A DNA stretch of 43,971 bases from JANMEX01 sp041751995. Its GTDB lineage: Bacteria; Pseudomonadota; Alphaproteobacteria; Rhizobiales; Rhizobiaceae. Position numbers and translations under genes: made by a program. The notes below the pieces were generated by a model. It searched no databases and was not told the DNA's origin. It worked only from the letters and a program-made list of their open reading frames with translations. Below, piece after piece: positions 25,728-34,558 of the stretch; within the stretch, counting starts at the first letter, position 1, and every line of letters starts with the position of its first letter. Location of the stretch: contig JBGSHY010000005.1 of NCBI GenBank assembly GCA_041751995.1, positions 1-43,971 of the forward strand. The letters are read 5' to 3'.

Positions 25728-25787
25728 GCGCTGCCTTGGAGGCCGTTCCAAGCCGAAATCGTTCCGCCGGTTAGGAGCGGGAAGGTC

Positions 25788-25862
25788 TGGCTGGGGCGCC
25801 AGGGATCGAACCTGGGAATGGCGGAATCAAAATCCGCTGCCTTACCGCTTGGCTACGCCCCA
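25788..25862 (-). tRNA. tRNA-Gln (anticodon TTG)
   Basis: The minus strand gives a complete cloverleaf of 75 nt including an encoded CCA: acceptor TGGGGCG paired with CGCCCCA, discriminator G, D-arm region TAGCCAAGCGGTAAGG, anticodon stem GCGGA/TCCGC with loop TTTTGAT, and T-arm with GTTCGATCC. The anticodon TTG reads CAA/CAG, so glutamine. The gene is intact. The flanks show no integrase or duplicated 3' end, so it does not appear to be an integration site. Confidence 0.97.
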
Positions 25863-25994
25863 ACAAGGCACGGATGATTCATCCGTGACGGCGAGCCGGT
25901 GTATAGTTGCTGGCAGGCCGGATTGCAACGGGAGGAATAGCCGTTGCGCTGGCGTTTTTCATCCGGAATTCCATTTGGTCTTGGCCCGCAATTG

Positions 25995-27032
25995 TCATTT
26001 GTGGACCTGTGCCAACGCCTTGTGCAGTGCCCCGAACCGCAGGCGGTATTGCGCAGGCGTGAGACCGATCTTCTTCCGGAATAGCCTGCCGAAGAAACTG
26101 GTGTCCTCATAGCCGATTGCGTAGGCGATGGCTTCGAACGGCTCTTCGGAATTTTCCAGCATCTGCTTAGCCTCCTCCAGCCGCAGCGCGTGGACATAAT
26201 CCAACGGCTTCATGCCGGTTGCCTTTGCAAAGCGTCGGACGAAAGACCGTTCGGGCAAACCTGAAAACGCGGCCATGGATGCGACTGGCGCGTGGGATTT
26301 GTGGTGCGCGGCCAGCCACTCCTGGCATTTCCTGATAACGCCATCCGAGGTTTGCCGCAGGCTCATCAACGCTGCAAACGGCTGCTGGCCGATATCGTGC
26401 CATTGCAGCATGTAGACCTTTGCGACTTCCATTGCCTCACGAACGCCAACCAGCCGGGCGATGAGATAGAGCGCAAGGTCCTGCCAGCTTGATCCGCCAC
26501 CGGCCATGATGATCCGCTGCGCCTCGCCGCTCAAAACCAGCGACTGGTCGACACGGACTTTGACACCGGGATAATTGTTTGTGAGCGTTGAAACATAACC
26601 CCAATGGATCGTCGCCTCGCAATTGGTGAGAAATCCGGCCTCGCCGAGCAAGACCGCGCCGGAACAGGCGCTGGCCAGCATCGCGCCGCCGTCGTGCATC
26701 TGCCTCAGCCAAATGGCCTCCTCTTTGCATACGCCAGCAACGTTTTCGCCAGGGTTGACGAAGAAATCCGGAATGCAGACCACATCCGGCGCAGGGCAGT
26801 TTGAGAGAGCAAAATCGGGCTTGATCCAAATCCCGTTCGCCGCGCGGAACGCCTCGCCGGACTGTGACACCACGTAGGGATACATGCGCTGTTCCCCGGC
26901 AACGCCCGAAACGACAAACGACCAATCCCGGCCCGGCGACGAAAAAAGGTCAAACATCCCGAACACTGCCGAAGCAGTGACCTCCGGCACGGCGAGAATG
27001 GCAACGTTGACCCGTTTTCCCTGCGCTTCCAT
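25995..27032 (-). CDS. GlxA-type transcriptional regulator (DJ-1/PfpI domain plus AraC HTH)
   Basis: A 345-residue regulator. The N-terminal 180 residues form a DJ-1/PfpI-like domain (VNVAILAVPEV..., ASACSGAVLLGEAGFL, ATIHWGY), the C-terminal 100 residues an AraC-type double helix-turn-helix (MAAFSGLPERSFVRRFAKATGMKPLDYVHALRLEEAKQML, then IAYAIGYEDTSFFGRLFRKKIGLTPAQYR). The ligand is unknown. It is divergent from the FAD-oxidase pair and probably controls it. The start is uncertain: ATG 27032 is chosen because the MEAQGKR start is kept in the duplicated fragment at 27583; ATG 27044 is an alternative and the frame is open further upstream. A second, broken 5' copy lies at about 27422-27583. 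Confidence 0.92.
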   Translation of the reverse strand: MEAQGKRVNVAILAVPEVTASAVFGMFDLFSSPGRDWSFVVSGVAGEQRMYPYVVSQSGEAFRAANGIWIKPDFALSNCPAPDVVCIPDFFVNPGENVAGVCKEEAIWLRQMHDGGAMLASACSGAVLLGEAGFLTNCEATIHWGYVSTLTNNYPGVKVRVDQSLVLSGEAQRIIMAGGGSSWQDLALYLIARLVGVREAMEVAKVYMLQWHDIGQQPFAALMSLRQTSDGVIRKCQEWLAAHHKSHAPVASMAAFSGLPERSFVRRFAKATGMKPLDYVHALRLEEAKQMLENSEEPFEAIAYAIGYEDTSFFGRLFRKKIGLTPAQYRLRFGALHKALAQVHK

Positions 27033-27067
27033 TTTCTTGCCCATTTTTGGCGGAAATGAACGCCTTT

Positions 27068-27098
27068 CTGCATTTTCGCCTTTAGCAGATAAATGCAG
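27068..27098. promoter_or_regulatory. Palindromic site CTGCATT-17 nt-AATGCAG, copy 1
   Basis: Seven-base arms are perfect. The site lies between the regulator start and the start of the broken oxidase copy, and an equivalent site with identical arms is found in the second duplicate at 27619-27649. Conservation of arms while the rest diverged suggests a protein-binding site, probably for the AraC-type regulator. Confidence 0.55.
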
Positions 27099-27136
27099 CC
27101 AGTCCAAGATTGCCGCCATCAGATGGAGGTTTGGAC

Positions 27137-27421
27137 ATGGCACATGCTGAGCTTGCAGACAGGTTGACCGGACAACTGCTCGAACCGGGCGATCGCGGAG
27201 ATGACGAAGCAAGGCGTGGCTGGAACAGCACGATCGAACGCCGCCCGTCGCTCATCACCCGTTGGCGCAACGCGGCAGATGACATGGCGTCTGTGATTTT
27301 TTGCCCGAGAACAGGTTCTGGCCATCGGGATTCAAAGCGGTGGCCATAATATTGCAGGCTTCGCAGCCTGCGACGGCGGCCTGATGATTGACATGTCGCT
27401 GAGATCGGCGTCCGCGTCGAT
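27137..27421 (+). pseudogene. 5' fragment of FAD-dependent oxidase (broken duplicate)
   Basis: The first 54 or so codons (MAHAELADRLTGQLLEPGDRG...) match the start of the intact oxidase at 27688. After the DMASV codons a one-base insertion shifts the frame, and the later part (SGGHNIAGFAACDGGLMIDMSL) continues in another frame. The homology then ends at about 27421, where the reversed regulator fragment begins. The fragment keeps its ribosome site GGAGG and the ATG. It can only make a short peptide, so it is not functional as an oxidase. Confidence 0.85.
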
Positions 27422-27583
27422 GCCACCCCAACGCTGTCCGCTGCGCGGAAAGTCTCGCCTGAAGCAACAAACGACCGATCCCGGCCTCGCGACGAAAAAA
27501 GGTCGATTATCCCCAACATGGCCGAGGCAGAAACTTCCGCACAGCGAGAATGGCGCCGTTGTCCGTTTTCCCTGCGCTTCCAT
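27422..27583 (-). pseudogene. 5' fragment of AraC-type regulator gene (broken duplicate)
   Basis: On the minus strand this matches the start of the intact regulator (25995-27032): MEAQGKR, then DLFSS..GRD..SFV.SG and GE.FRAA. A stretch of about 15 codons (VAGEQRMYPYVVSQS in the intact gene) is missing, and a one-base deletion near the CGGCACGGCG/CGCACAGCG position breaks the frame. Only the first 55 or so codons remain. It is transcribed toward the oxidase fragment and has no downstream continuation. Confidence 0.85.
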
Positions 27584-27618
27584 TTTCTGGCCTATCAATG
27601 GCAGAATTGAACGCGTTT

Positions 27619-27649
27619 CTGCATTTTCGCCTTTTGCAGATCAATGCAG
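27619..27649. promoter_or_regulatory. Palindromic site CTGCATT-17 nt-AATGCAG, copy 2
   Basis: Same arms and spacing as the site at 27068-27098. It lies 39 bp before the start of the intact oxidase gene. If the regulator binds here, the intact oxidase would be controlled from the duplicated promoter, while the regulator itself keeps copy 1. Confidence 0.55.
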
Positions 27650-27687
27650 CGGGTCCAAGATTACAGTGATTAGATGGAGGTTTGGAC

Positions 27688-29064
27688 ATGTCACATGCTG
27701 AGCTTGCAAGCCGGTTGCGCGGACAACTGCTCGAACCGGGCAATACCGGATATGACGAAGCGCGATGTGTCTGGAACGGGATGATTGACCGCCGCCCCTC
27801 TCTTATCGCCCGCTGCCGCAATGCGGCCGATGTCATGGCGTCCGTCAATTATGCCCGCGAACAGGGACTTGCCATCGCGATCCACAGCGGCGGCCACAAC
27901 GTCGCTGGCTATGCGGTCTGCGACCGCGGCCTGATGATTGACATGTCGCTGATGAACGCCGTTCGCGTCGATCCGGCGCTTGACCGCGCCTTTGTCGAGG
28001 GTGGCGCCACATGGGGCGACGTCGATGCCGCCACAACCCCCTTTGGCCGCGCCACTCCCGGCGGACTGATTTCCGCAACGGGCGTTGCCGGCTTGTCCCT
28101 GTCCGGCGGCATCGGCTGGCTTCGCGGAACCCGCGGATTGAGCTGCGACAACATTCTGGCAGCCGATATTGTTACCGCCAACGGCCACCTGATCCGCGCC
28201 AGCAATAGCGAAAATCCGGACTTGTTATGGGCGCTCAAAGGCGGTGGCGGCAATTTCGGCATTGTCGCCAATTTCGAGTTCCGCATTCATCCCGTCGAAC
28301 CCGAACTGATGTTCTGCGCGCCTGTCTATCTGGAGGAAAATGCGAATGAAATATTGCCGAAATGGCGGGACTTCATGGAGACGGCACCGGACGAATTGAC
28401 CGGCCTCGCCGAGTTTTCAACCATTCCCGAGGACGACGCCTATCCGGCGCACACCTGGGGAAAGCGGGTTATTACACTGGCGGCTGTCTATGACGGCCTG
28501 GCCGAGGACGGTGAACGCATCACCATGCCGCTGCGCAAGTTCGGCGACCCGCTCCTCGATTTCAGCGGCCCCGTTCCCTACCGCACGCTCCAGACCCTCT
28601 ACGATGCCATTTTCCCCAAGGGCCGCGACCGCTGCTATTGGAAATCCACCTATCTGAAAGGCCTGGGCGATGATGTCATAAAGGACCTGACGGCGCTGTT
28701 GGCCAAACGCCCCTCCGAAATGACCTACGCCTCTATCTGGAAATTCGGCGGCGCCATGCAGCGTGTCGCGGCGGATGCGACCGCCTTCGGCGACCGCTCA
28801 ATGCCATACATGTTCAGTCTGGATGCCATCTGGTCCCGACCCGCCGACGACGCTGCGAACATTGCCTGGGTCAAAAATGCCTGGCAATCATCACAACGCC
28901 ATTCCACCGGCCGGATGTATCTGAATTTTCCTGGGCTGGGCGAGGGTGAAAACCTGGTGCGCGATGCTTTTGGTGCAGATACCTATTCAAGGCTCCAGAC
29001 GATCAAACGGAAGTACGATCCGGAAAACCTTTTCAGGCTGAATCAAAATATCCTGCCTCAGTGA
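27688..29064 (+). CDS. FAD-binding oxidoreductase, berberine-bridge-enzyme-like
   Basis: A 458-residue flavoprotein of the PCMH/BBE family. The N-terminal FAD domain has SGGHN at residues 67-71, whose His70 is the likely covalent flavin link, and SGGIGWLRGTRGLSCDNILAADIVTANG. The Cys used for a second flavin bond in some relatives appears absent at its expected place, so a single link is inferred. The C-terminus has the closing motif YDPENLFRLNQNI, typical of the family. The substrate is unknown; relatives oxidise sugars, alcohols and alkaloids. ATG 27688 has GGAGG 7 bp upstream; a TTG at 27682 is less likely. It is paired with the divergent AraC-type regulator. Confidence 0.92.
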   Translation: MSHAELASRLRGQLLEPGNTGYDEARCVWNGMIDRRPSLIARCRNAADVMASVNYAREQGLAIAIHSGGHNVAGYAVCDRGLMIDMSLMNAVRVDPALDRAFVEGGATWGDVDAATTPFGRATPGGLISATGVAGLSLSGGIGWLRGTRGLSCDNILAADIVTANGHLIRASNSENPDLLWALKGGGGNFGIVANFEFRIHPVEPELMFCAPVYLEENANEILPKWRDFMETAPDELTGLAEFSTIPEDDAYPAHTWGKRVITLAAVYDGLAEDGERITMPLRKFGDPLLDFSGPVPYRTLQTLYDAIFPKGRDRCYWKSTYLKGLGDDVIKDLTALLAKRPSEMTYASIWKFGGAMQRVAADATAFGDRSMPYMFSLDAIWSRPADDAANIAWVKNAWQSSQRHSTGRMYLNFPGLGEGENLVRDAFGADTYSRLQTIKRKYDPENLFRLNQNILPQ

Positions 29065-29310
29065 GCGCCGCCGGAAAGGTCTCTGGAACTTTCGCGAGAC
29101 CGTCCGATTTCGCCGAAACAGCGTTCGCCACGCTAAATTAATTGCTGCCATCAGCCTGTGGCGGAATGCATTTCCGCCCATCCCGCTGTTTCCTGCATAT
29201 AATTCCCTCACTACATGAAATTACAGGCAGCTTATCCTGTTTCCCTGTTCTCGCCAGTGGTAACTAATCGCGCAAAGGCAGGCCTTTCGCGCCCGCATTC
29301 AGGATATGAC
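29065..29310 (+). promoter_or_regulatory. cysD leader region with a hairpin at 29160-29178
   Basis: This 246-bp gap follows the FAD oxidase. A hairpin GGCGGAA-TGCA-TTTCCGCC lies at 29160-29178, without a following T-run, so it is not a clear terminator of the oxidase transcript. The cysD promoter must lie here. The upstream in-frame extension of cysD (from 29215) looks non-homologous and is treated as leader. No CysB-like site was recognised. Confidence 0.35.
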
Positions 29311-30219
29311 ATGAGCGACCGCAATCTCACCCACCTTAAACGGCTCGAAGCCGAAGCAATCCATATTTTCCGCGAGGTGGCGGCAAATTTCGAAAAGCCG
29401 GTAATGCTCTATTCCATCGGCAAGGATTCGTCCGTGCTCTTGCATCTGGCCATGAAAGCCTTCTTCCCGGCCAAGCCGCCTTTTCCGTTCCTGCATGTCG
29501 ATTCGACCTTCAAGTTCCGCGACATGATCACCTTTCGTGATCAGACAGCAAAAAGGCTCGGCATCGACCTCTTGGTCCATACCAACGAAGAAGGCCGCGC
29601 GCGCGGCATCAACCCGTTCGATCACGGTTCGACAGTCCACACTGACACGATGAAGACCCAGGCATTGCGCCAGGCGCTTGACCTTCATGGGTTTGACGCC
29701 GCCTTCGGTGGCGCGCGCCGCGATGAGGAAAAGTCCCGCGCCAAAGAGCGCATCTTTTCATTCCGCAATTCCAGCCACGGCTGGGACCCGAAGAACCAGC
29801 GTCCGGAAATGTGGAAAATCTACAACACCCGCGTCGCCAAGGGTGAATCCATCCGCGTCTTTCCGATCTCGAACTGGACCGAACTCGACATCTGGCAATA
29901 TATCTTGCTCGAAAACATCCCGATTGTGCCGCTCTATTTCGCCGCGCACCGCCCGGTCGTCGAGCGTGATGGCATGTTGATCATGGTCGATGATGACCGG
30001 ATGAAGCTGCGCGACAACGAAGTGGTCAAAAACCGCCTCGTCCGCTTCCGCACGCTTGGCTGCTACCCGCTTACGGGCGCAATTGACTCCGATGCCACTG
30101 ACCTTGGCGCCATCGTTCAGGAAATGCTGGTCGCCCGCACCTCGGAGCGTCAGGGCCGCATGATCGACAAGGATGAAGCCGGGTCGATGGAAAAGAAAAA
30201 GCGCGAGGGCTACTTCTGA
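29311..30219 (+). CDS. cysD: Sulfate adenylyltransferase subunit 2
   Basis: PP-loop subunit of ATP sulfurylase, which makes adenosine 5'-phosphosulfate (APS) from sulfate and ATP. The 302 residues have the PP-loop YSIGKDSSVLLHLAMKAF (residues about 32-49), FPFLHVDSTFKF and the conserved AFGGARRDEEKSRAKERIFSFR. The frame can extend to 29215, but ATG 29311 (MSDRNLTHLKRLEAEAIHI) is preceded by AGGAT and gives family length. Stop TGA overlaps the cysNC ATG by one base (TGATG), so the two are coupled. Confidence 0.97.
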   Translation: MSDRNLTHLKRLEAEAIHIFREVAANFEKPVMLYSIGKDSSVLLHLAMKAFFPAKPPFPFLHVDSTFKFRDMITFRDQTAKRLGIDLLVHTNEEGRARGINPFDHGSTVHTDTMKTQALRQALDLHGFDAAFGGARRDEEKSRAKERIFSFRNSSHGWDPKNQRPEMWKIYNTRVAKGESIRVFPISNWTELDIWQYILLENIPIVPLYFAAHRPVVERDGMLIMVDDDRMKLRDNEVVKNRLVRFRTLGCYPLTGAIDSDATDLGAIVQEMLVARTSERQGRMIDKDEAGSMEKKKREGYF

Positions 30220-32139
30220 TGAGTGTCTCCGCATTGAAAGCTGATGCCGTGAAGCAGTACGACGACAACCCGGAAATCGCCGCCTTTCTGGCCGAGCAGG
30301 AAAACAAGACACTGCTGCGCTTTTTGACCTGCGGCTCTGTCGATGACGGCAAGTCGACGTTGATTGGCCGCCTGCTCTATGACACCAAGCTGATCTTCGA
30401 AGATCAGTTGGCAACACTTGAGCGCGACTCAAAAAAGCACGGCACCGACGGCGACAACATTGATTTCGCGCTTTTGGTGGATGGCCTTGAAGCCGAGCGC
30501 GAGCAGGGTATCACCATCGACGTTGCCTATCGTTTCTTCGCGACGCCTAAACGCAAGTTCATCGTCGCCGACACGCCCGGCCACATCCAGTACACCCGCA
30601 ACATGGCAACCGGCGCGTCGACTGCCGATCTCGCCATCGTCCTGATAGACGCCCGCCAAGGCGTCTTGCAACAGACCCGCCGACACTCATTCATTGCCTC
30701 GTTGCTCGGCATCAAGAACATCGTCGTTGCCGTCAACAAGATCGACCTGGTCGGCTATTCGCAAGAAGCCTTCAACCAGATCGTTGCGGATTATCAGGTG
30801 CTTGCCAAGGAACTCTCATTCGAGTCCATCGTGCCAGTCCCTATTTCTGCCCGCTTTGGCGACAATGTGACTTCGCGCTCAAAGAACATGGCATGGTACG
30901 ATGGCCCGGTCCTGCTCGACCATTTGGAGACAGTCAAGATCGAGCAGGGCTTGCAAGACCTGCCGTTCCGTTTCCCGGTCCAGTATGTCAACCGTCCCAA
31001 CCTCGATTTCCGCGGATTTGCCGGTCAGGTAGCCTCCGGCAGGGTTGCAGTCGGCGATACCGTTGCTGTCGCCAAGTCCGGCCAGACGTCGAAAATCAAG
31101 CGTATCGTCACCATGGATGGCGACCAGCCAGACGCCATTGAAGGCGAGGCGATCACCATCGTTTTGGAAGACGAGGTCGAAGTTTCGCGCGGCAACATGC
31201 TTGTTGCCACCGATGCCCGTCCGCATGTCGCTGACCAGTTCGCCGCCCACGTCGTCTGGTTTGACGAAACCGCTCTGATGCCCGGCCGCACCTATTATCT
31301 GCGCACCGAAACCGATCAGGTCACAGCCACCGTTTCGGCGCTGAAGCACCGGGTCGATGTCAACTCCTTCGCCCACGAAGCGGCCAAATCGCTCGAAATG
31401 AACGAAGTCGGCGCGGTCAACATGGCAACGCAGGCTCCTGTCGCGTTCGATGCCTATTCCGAAAACCGCGCCACTGGCGCTTTCATCCTGATCGATCGCC
31501 TGACCAATGCCACAGCCGGCGCCGGCATGATCGACCATCCGCTCCGCCGCGCTTCCAATGTCCATTGGCAGGCGCTTGACGTGAACAAGGCTGCCCGTGC
31601 GCTGCAGAAACATCAGCGTCCGGCCGTGCTCTGGTTCACCGGCCTGTCCGGCTCTGGAAAATCCACCATTGCCAACATTCTGGAAAAGCGCCTGCACGCA
31701 CTCGGCATGCACACCTACATCCTTGATGGCGACAATGTTCGTCACGGCCTCAACCGCGATCTTGGTTTCACCGATGAAGACCGCGTGGAAAACATCCGCC
31801 GCGTTGCCGAAGTTGCCAAGTTGATGGCCGATGCGGGTTTGATCGTCCTCGTGTCTTTCATCTCGCCATTCAAAAGCGAGCGCAGGACTGCACGGGAACT
31901 GATGCCAAAAGGTGAGTTCATTGAGGTGTTCGTCGACACGCCGATCGAGGATTGCGCCGCCCGCGACCCCAAGGGCCTTTATGCGAAAGCCCGTCGCGGC
32001 GAGATCAAGAACTTTACCGGCATTGACTCCCCCTATGAAGCACCGGACAATCCGGAAATTCATCTGAAGACGCCGGGCCGCGATTCTGCGGACCTTGCCA
32101 AGGAAGTCGAAGATTACGTCCTCCGCCTCAATTCATACG

Positions 32140-32156
<17 letters not shown>
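30219..32156 (+). CDS. cysNC: Sulfate adenylyltransferase subunit 1 / APS kinase fusion
   Basis: A 645-residue bifunctional protein. The N-terminal GTPase half (CysN) has the P-loop GSVDDGKSTLIG (from residue 39), switch DTPGHIQYTRNM and NKIDLVG, and drives ATP sulfurylase. The C-terminal part (from about residue 460) is an APS kinase with GLSGSGKST (residue 475 on) and LDGDNVRHGLNRDLGFT, which phosphorylates APS to PAPS. This fusion is the NodQ/CysNC form common in rhizobia. The 3' end overlaps cysQ by 17 bp. No sulfite-reduction genes are beside it, so PAPS could go either to assimilation or to sulfation of glycans. Confidence 0.97.
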
Positions 32157-32930
<774 letters not shown>

Positions 32931-32931
<1 letters not shown>

Positions 32932-32952
32932 CGAGGGGCAAGCCCCGCTTTT
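32931..32952 (+). terminator. Rho-independent terminator after cysQ
   Basis: Stem GGGGC/GCCCC with an AA loop is followed by a G-C pair region and TTTT. It begins at the last base of the cysQ stop codon. The stem is short but GC-rich; the T-run is only four, so efficiency is uncertain. Confidence 0.6.
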
Positions 32953-32997
32953 GGCAAAGGCCTCAAGGTCAGAAATTCAACGGCATTGATTGCCGAA

Positions 32998-33357
32998 TTA
33001 CGCAGGCTGATCGGGCTGCCAAAGCTCGATCGGATTGCCCTCCGGATCATGGATGCGCGCAAAGCGGCCGACACCGGGCATATCCCACTCCGGATTGGTG
33101 GTTACAGTAATCCCTGCCGCGCGAAGTGTTGCGCACAGTCCGTCAATATCATCCACGCTCAAGTTGAGCATCCATTGCCGATCTGCAGCGAAGTAATCCG
33201 TGTCAGCGGCGAACGGCGAGAATACACTAGGCCCGGCCTGTGTGTTCCACACACCGTAAGGTGCCGAGCCAACCCTGAGATGCTCAAGATACCAAGCCCG
33301 CAGCGCCTCCGGATCCTTTGAGCGAAAGAAGAATCCGCCAATCCCAGTGACACCCAT
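32998..33357 (-). CDS. VOC/glyoxalase-fold protein
   Basis: A 119-residue single VOC domain with the typical GIGGFFFRSKDPEALRAWYLEHL opening and closing IHDPEGNPIELWQP. Two more strands (QWMLNLSVDDIDGLCATLRAAGI) give the expected babbab layout. Relatives are glyoxalase I or antibiotic-resistance dioxygenases; substrate cannot be told. The start ATG 33357 is chosen because GGAGG lies 5 bp upstream. It is transcribed leftwards toward cysQ, with a palindrome 20 bp above its start. Confidence 0.9.
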   Translation of the reverse strand: MGVTGIGGFFFRSKDPEALRAWYLEHLRVGSAPYGVWNTQAGPSVFSPFAADTDYFAADRQWMLNLSVDDIDGLCATLRAAGITVTTNPEWDMPGVGRFARIHDPEGNPIELWQPDQPA

Positions 33358-33377
33358 TCTGGCCTCCTCTCTGTTCA

Positions 33378-33400
33378 ACTGCCAAAGTTGCCAGTGTCAA
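33378..33400 (-). promoter_or_regulatory. Palindrome between a -35-like TTGACA and the VOC gene
   Basis: ACTGCCAA-AG-TTGCCAGT (33378-33395) is symmetric with one mismatch per arm. On the minus strand TTGACA (33400-33395) directly precedes it, and the palindrome fills the 17-bp spacer position, though the -10 (TGAACA) is poor. This looks like an operator overlapping a promoter, but it is a weak call. Confidence 0.35.
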
Positions 33401-33598
33401 TATCACGAGATGGGCCTGCGCACACGATTGCAATTCGCGCGGGGCAATCCAACGGTCTTTTCGGGTGCTTTGTCGTGACTTTCCGGGTTTGCCAATGAAA
33501 TCGATGGCAGGTCATGTATTGGAGGTTGGTTCAGTTTCGAGGGCCATGAACACCGGGATCATGGGCGCCGCTGCTCCACTAATACCGGAACCATTTTT

Positions 33599-34528
33599 TT
33601 AGCTGCCCACAATCGCGCCCTTGATCGTCGCAATATTGTGCCGCATCAAGTCGATATACGTCGCCGCCGGGCCGTCCTCCGCCGACAGCGCATCCGAGTA
33701 AAGCGCGCCCCCGACCTTGATGCCTGTCTCCGCCGAAATCTGGTTCACCAGCCGCGGATCGGAAATATTCTCGACAAACAGCGCCGAGGCCTTTTCTTCG
33801 CGGATCTGGTCAATGAGCCTGGCAACATCCGCCGCCGAAGCCTCCGAGTCCGTCGAAATGCCTTCCGGTGCATGGAATGTCAGGCCATACTCATGCGCCA
33901 GATAGCCAAACGCATCATGCGAGGTGATGACCGCCCGCTTGTCCGCCGGAATGGCGGCGACTGCAGCGCGGATATCACTGTCCAGAACAACAAGCTTTGC
34001 ATCATAGGCGCGGGCATTGAACTTGAACGTTTCGCAGTTTGCCGCATCCGCCGCGCACAAGGCGTTCGTAATGTTCTGCACATAGATGCGTGCGTTCGGC
34101 ACAGACTGGAACGCATGCGGGTCGATCCCGCCGTGCCCGTGTTCGTCGCTGGCAGCCACCGTTCCGTCGCCATGCGCATCGCCGGCTTCAATAAGCGCGG
34201 CGCCTTTTGACACCTCGACAACCGTGGCTGCGGATGCACTCGTCTTCGCGAGCCGTTCCATGAAACCTTCAAATCCGAGCCCGTTGACCAGCACCACCTG
34301 TGCCTGCGCAAAGGCAACTGCATCGGCAGGCTTCGGCTCATAGACATGCGCATCGCTGTCCGGCCCGACCAGCGTGATGACCGTGACCTTGTCGCCGCCG
34401 ACTTGGGCAGCCATGTCGCCAAGGATCGAAAACGAAGCAACGATCTTCAATCCGTCTGCAAGCGTCAAAGACGTCGATGCGATGAGCGTTGCAACACCGG
34501 CAAGCATAATTTTCCGCAGTTGTTTCAT
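33599..34528 (-). CDS. znuA: Zinc ABC transporter, substrate-binding protein
   Basis: Periplasmic metal-binding component of a zinc importer. The 309 residues have a signal peptide (MKQLRKIMLAGVATLIASTSLTLA), then the cluster A-I/ZnuA fold with metal ligands in DAHVYEPKPAD, GIDPHAF, HDAFGYLAHEYGL and ENISDPR. A short His/Asp loop (GDAHGDG...DEHGHGG) precedes the second His ligand, a zinc-type feature. It is the last gene of the operon, its start 30 bp from the permease stop. The zur-type operators upstream favour zinc over manganese. Confidence 0.93.
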   Translation of the reverse strand: MKQLRKIMLAGVATLIASTSLTLADGLKIVASFSILGDMAAQVGGDKVTVITLVGPDSDAHVYEPKPADAVAFAQAQVVLVNGLGFEGFMERLAKTSASAATVVEVSKGAALIEAGDAHGDGTVAASDEHGHGGIDPHAFQSVPNARIYVQNITNALCAADAANCETFKFNARAYDAKLVVLDSDIRAAVAAIPADKRAVITSHDAFGYLAHEYGLTFHAPEGISTDSEASAADVARLIDQIREEKASALFVENISDPRLVNQISAETGIKVGGALYSDALSAEDGPAATYIDLMRHNIATIKGAIVGS

Positions 34529-34558
34529 GGATTTGGCTCCTTGAAATGAATCAATTTC

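Larger units (their letters stand above)
26820..27421 (+). repeat. Tandem duplication, copy 1 (regulator 5' end, promoter, oxidase 5' end)
   Basis: This segment is repeated immediately downstream (27422-27972). The two align across three parts: the first coding part of the AraC-type gene (from about 26835), the divergent intergenic region including TGCGCTTCCATTTTC, and the first part of the FAD-oxidase gene. At the two oxidase start codons the offset is 551 bp (27137 and 27688). Identity by eye is roughly 80%, with indels, so the event is old. Confidence 0.88.
27422..27972 (+). repeat. Tandem duplication, copy 2 (regulator 5' fragment, promoter, oxidase 5' part)
   Basis: Second copy of the repeat that starts at about 26820. 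It supplies the promoter and the first codons of the intact oxidase. The shared offset of 551 bp at the start codons of both genes, and at the end of the oxidase homology (27421 and 27972), is what a single tandem duplication of the divergent promoter region would leave, followed by a loss of about 45-50 bp from the regulator fragment. Confidence 0.88.

Noticed and set aside
25735..25752. Hairpin CTTGGA-GGCCGT-TCCAAG after the uxs gene as a terminator
   Set aside because: The stem is only six pairs and no T-run follows.
25788..25862. tRNA-Gln as an integration site for a mobile element
   Set aside because: No integrase gene, no duplicated tRNA 3' end and ordinary metabolic genes on both sides.
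27123..27690. Two separate functional small genes in the 27.1-27.7 kb region
   Set aside because: The short open frames there match the starts of the neighbouring regulator and oxidase and are frameshifted; they are duplication remnants.
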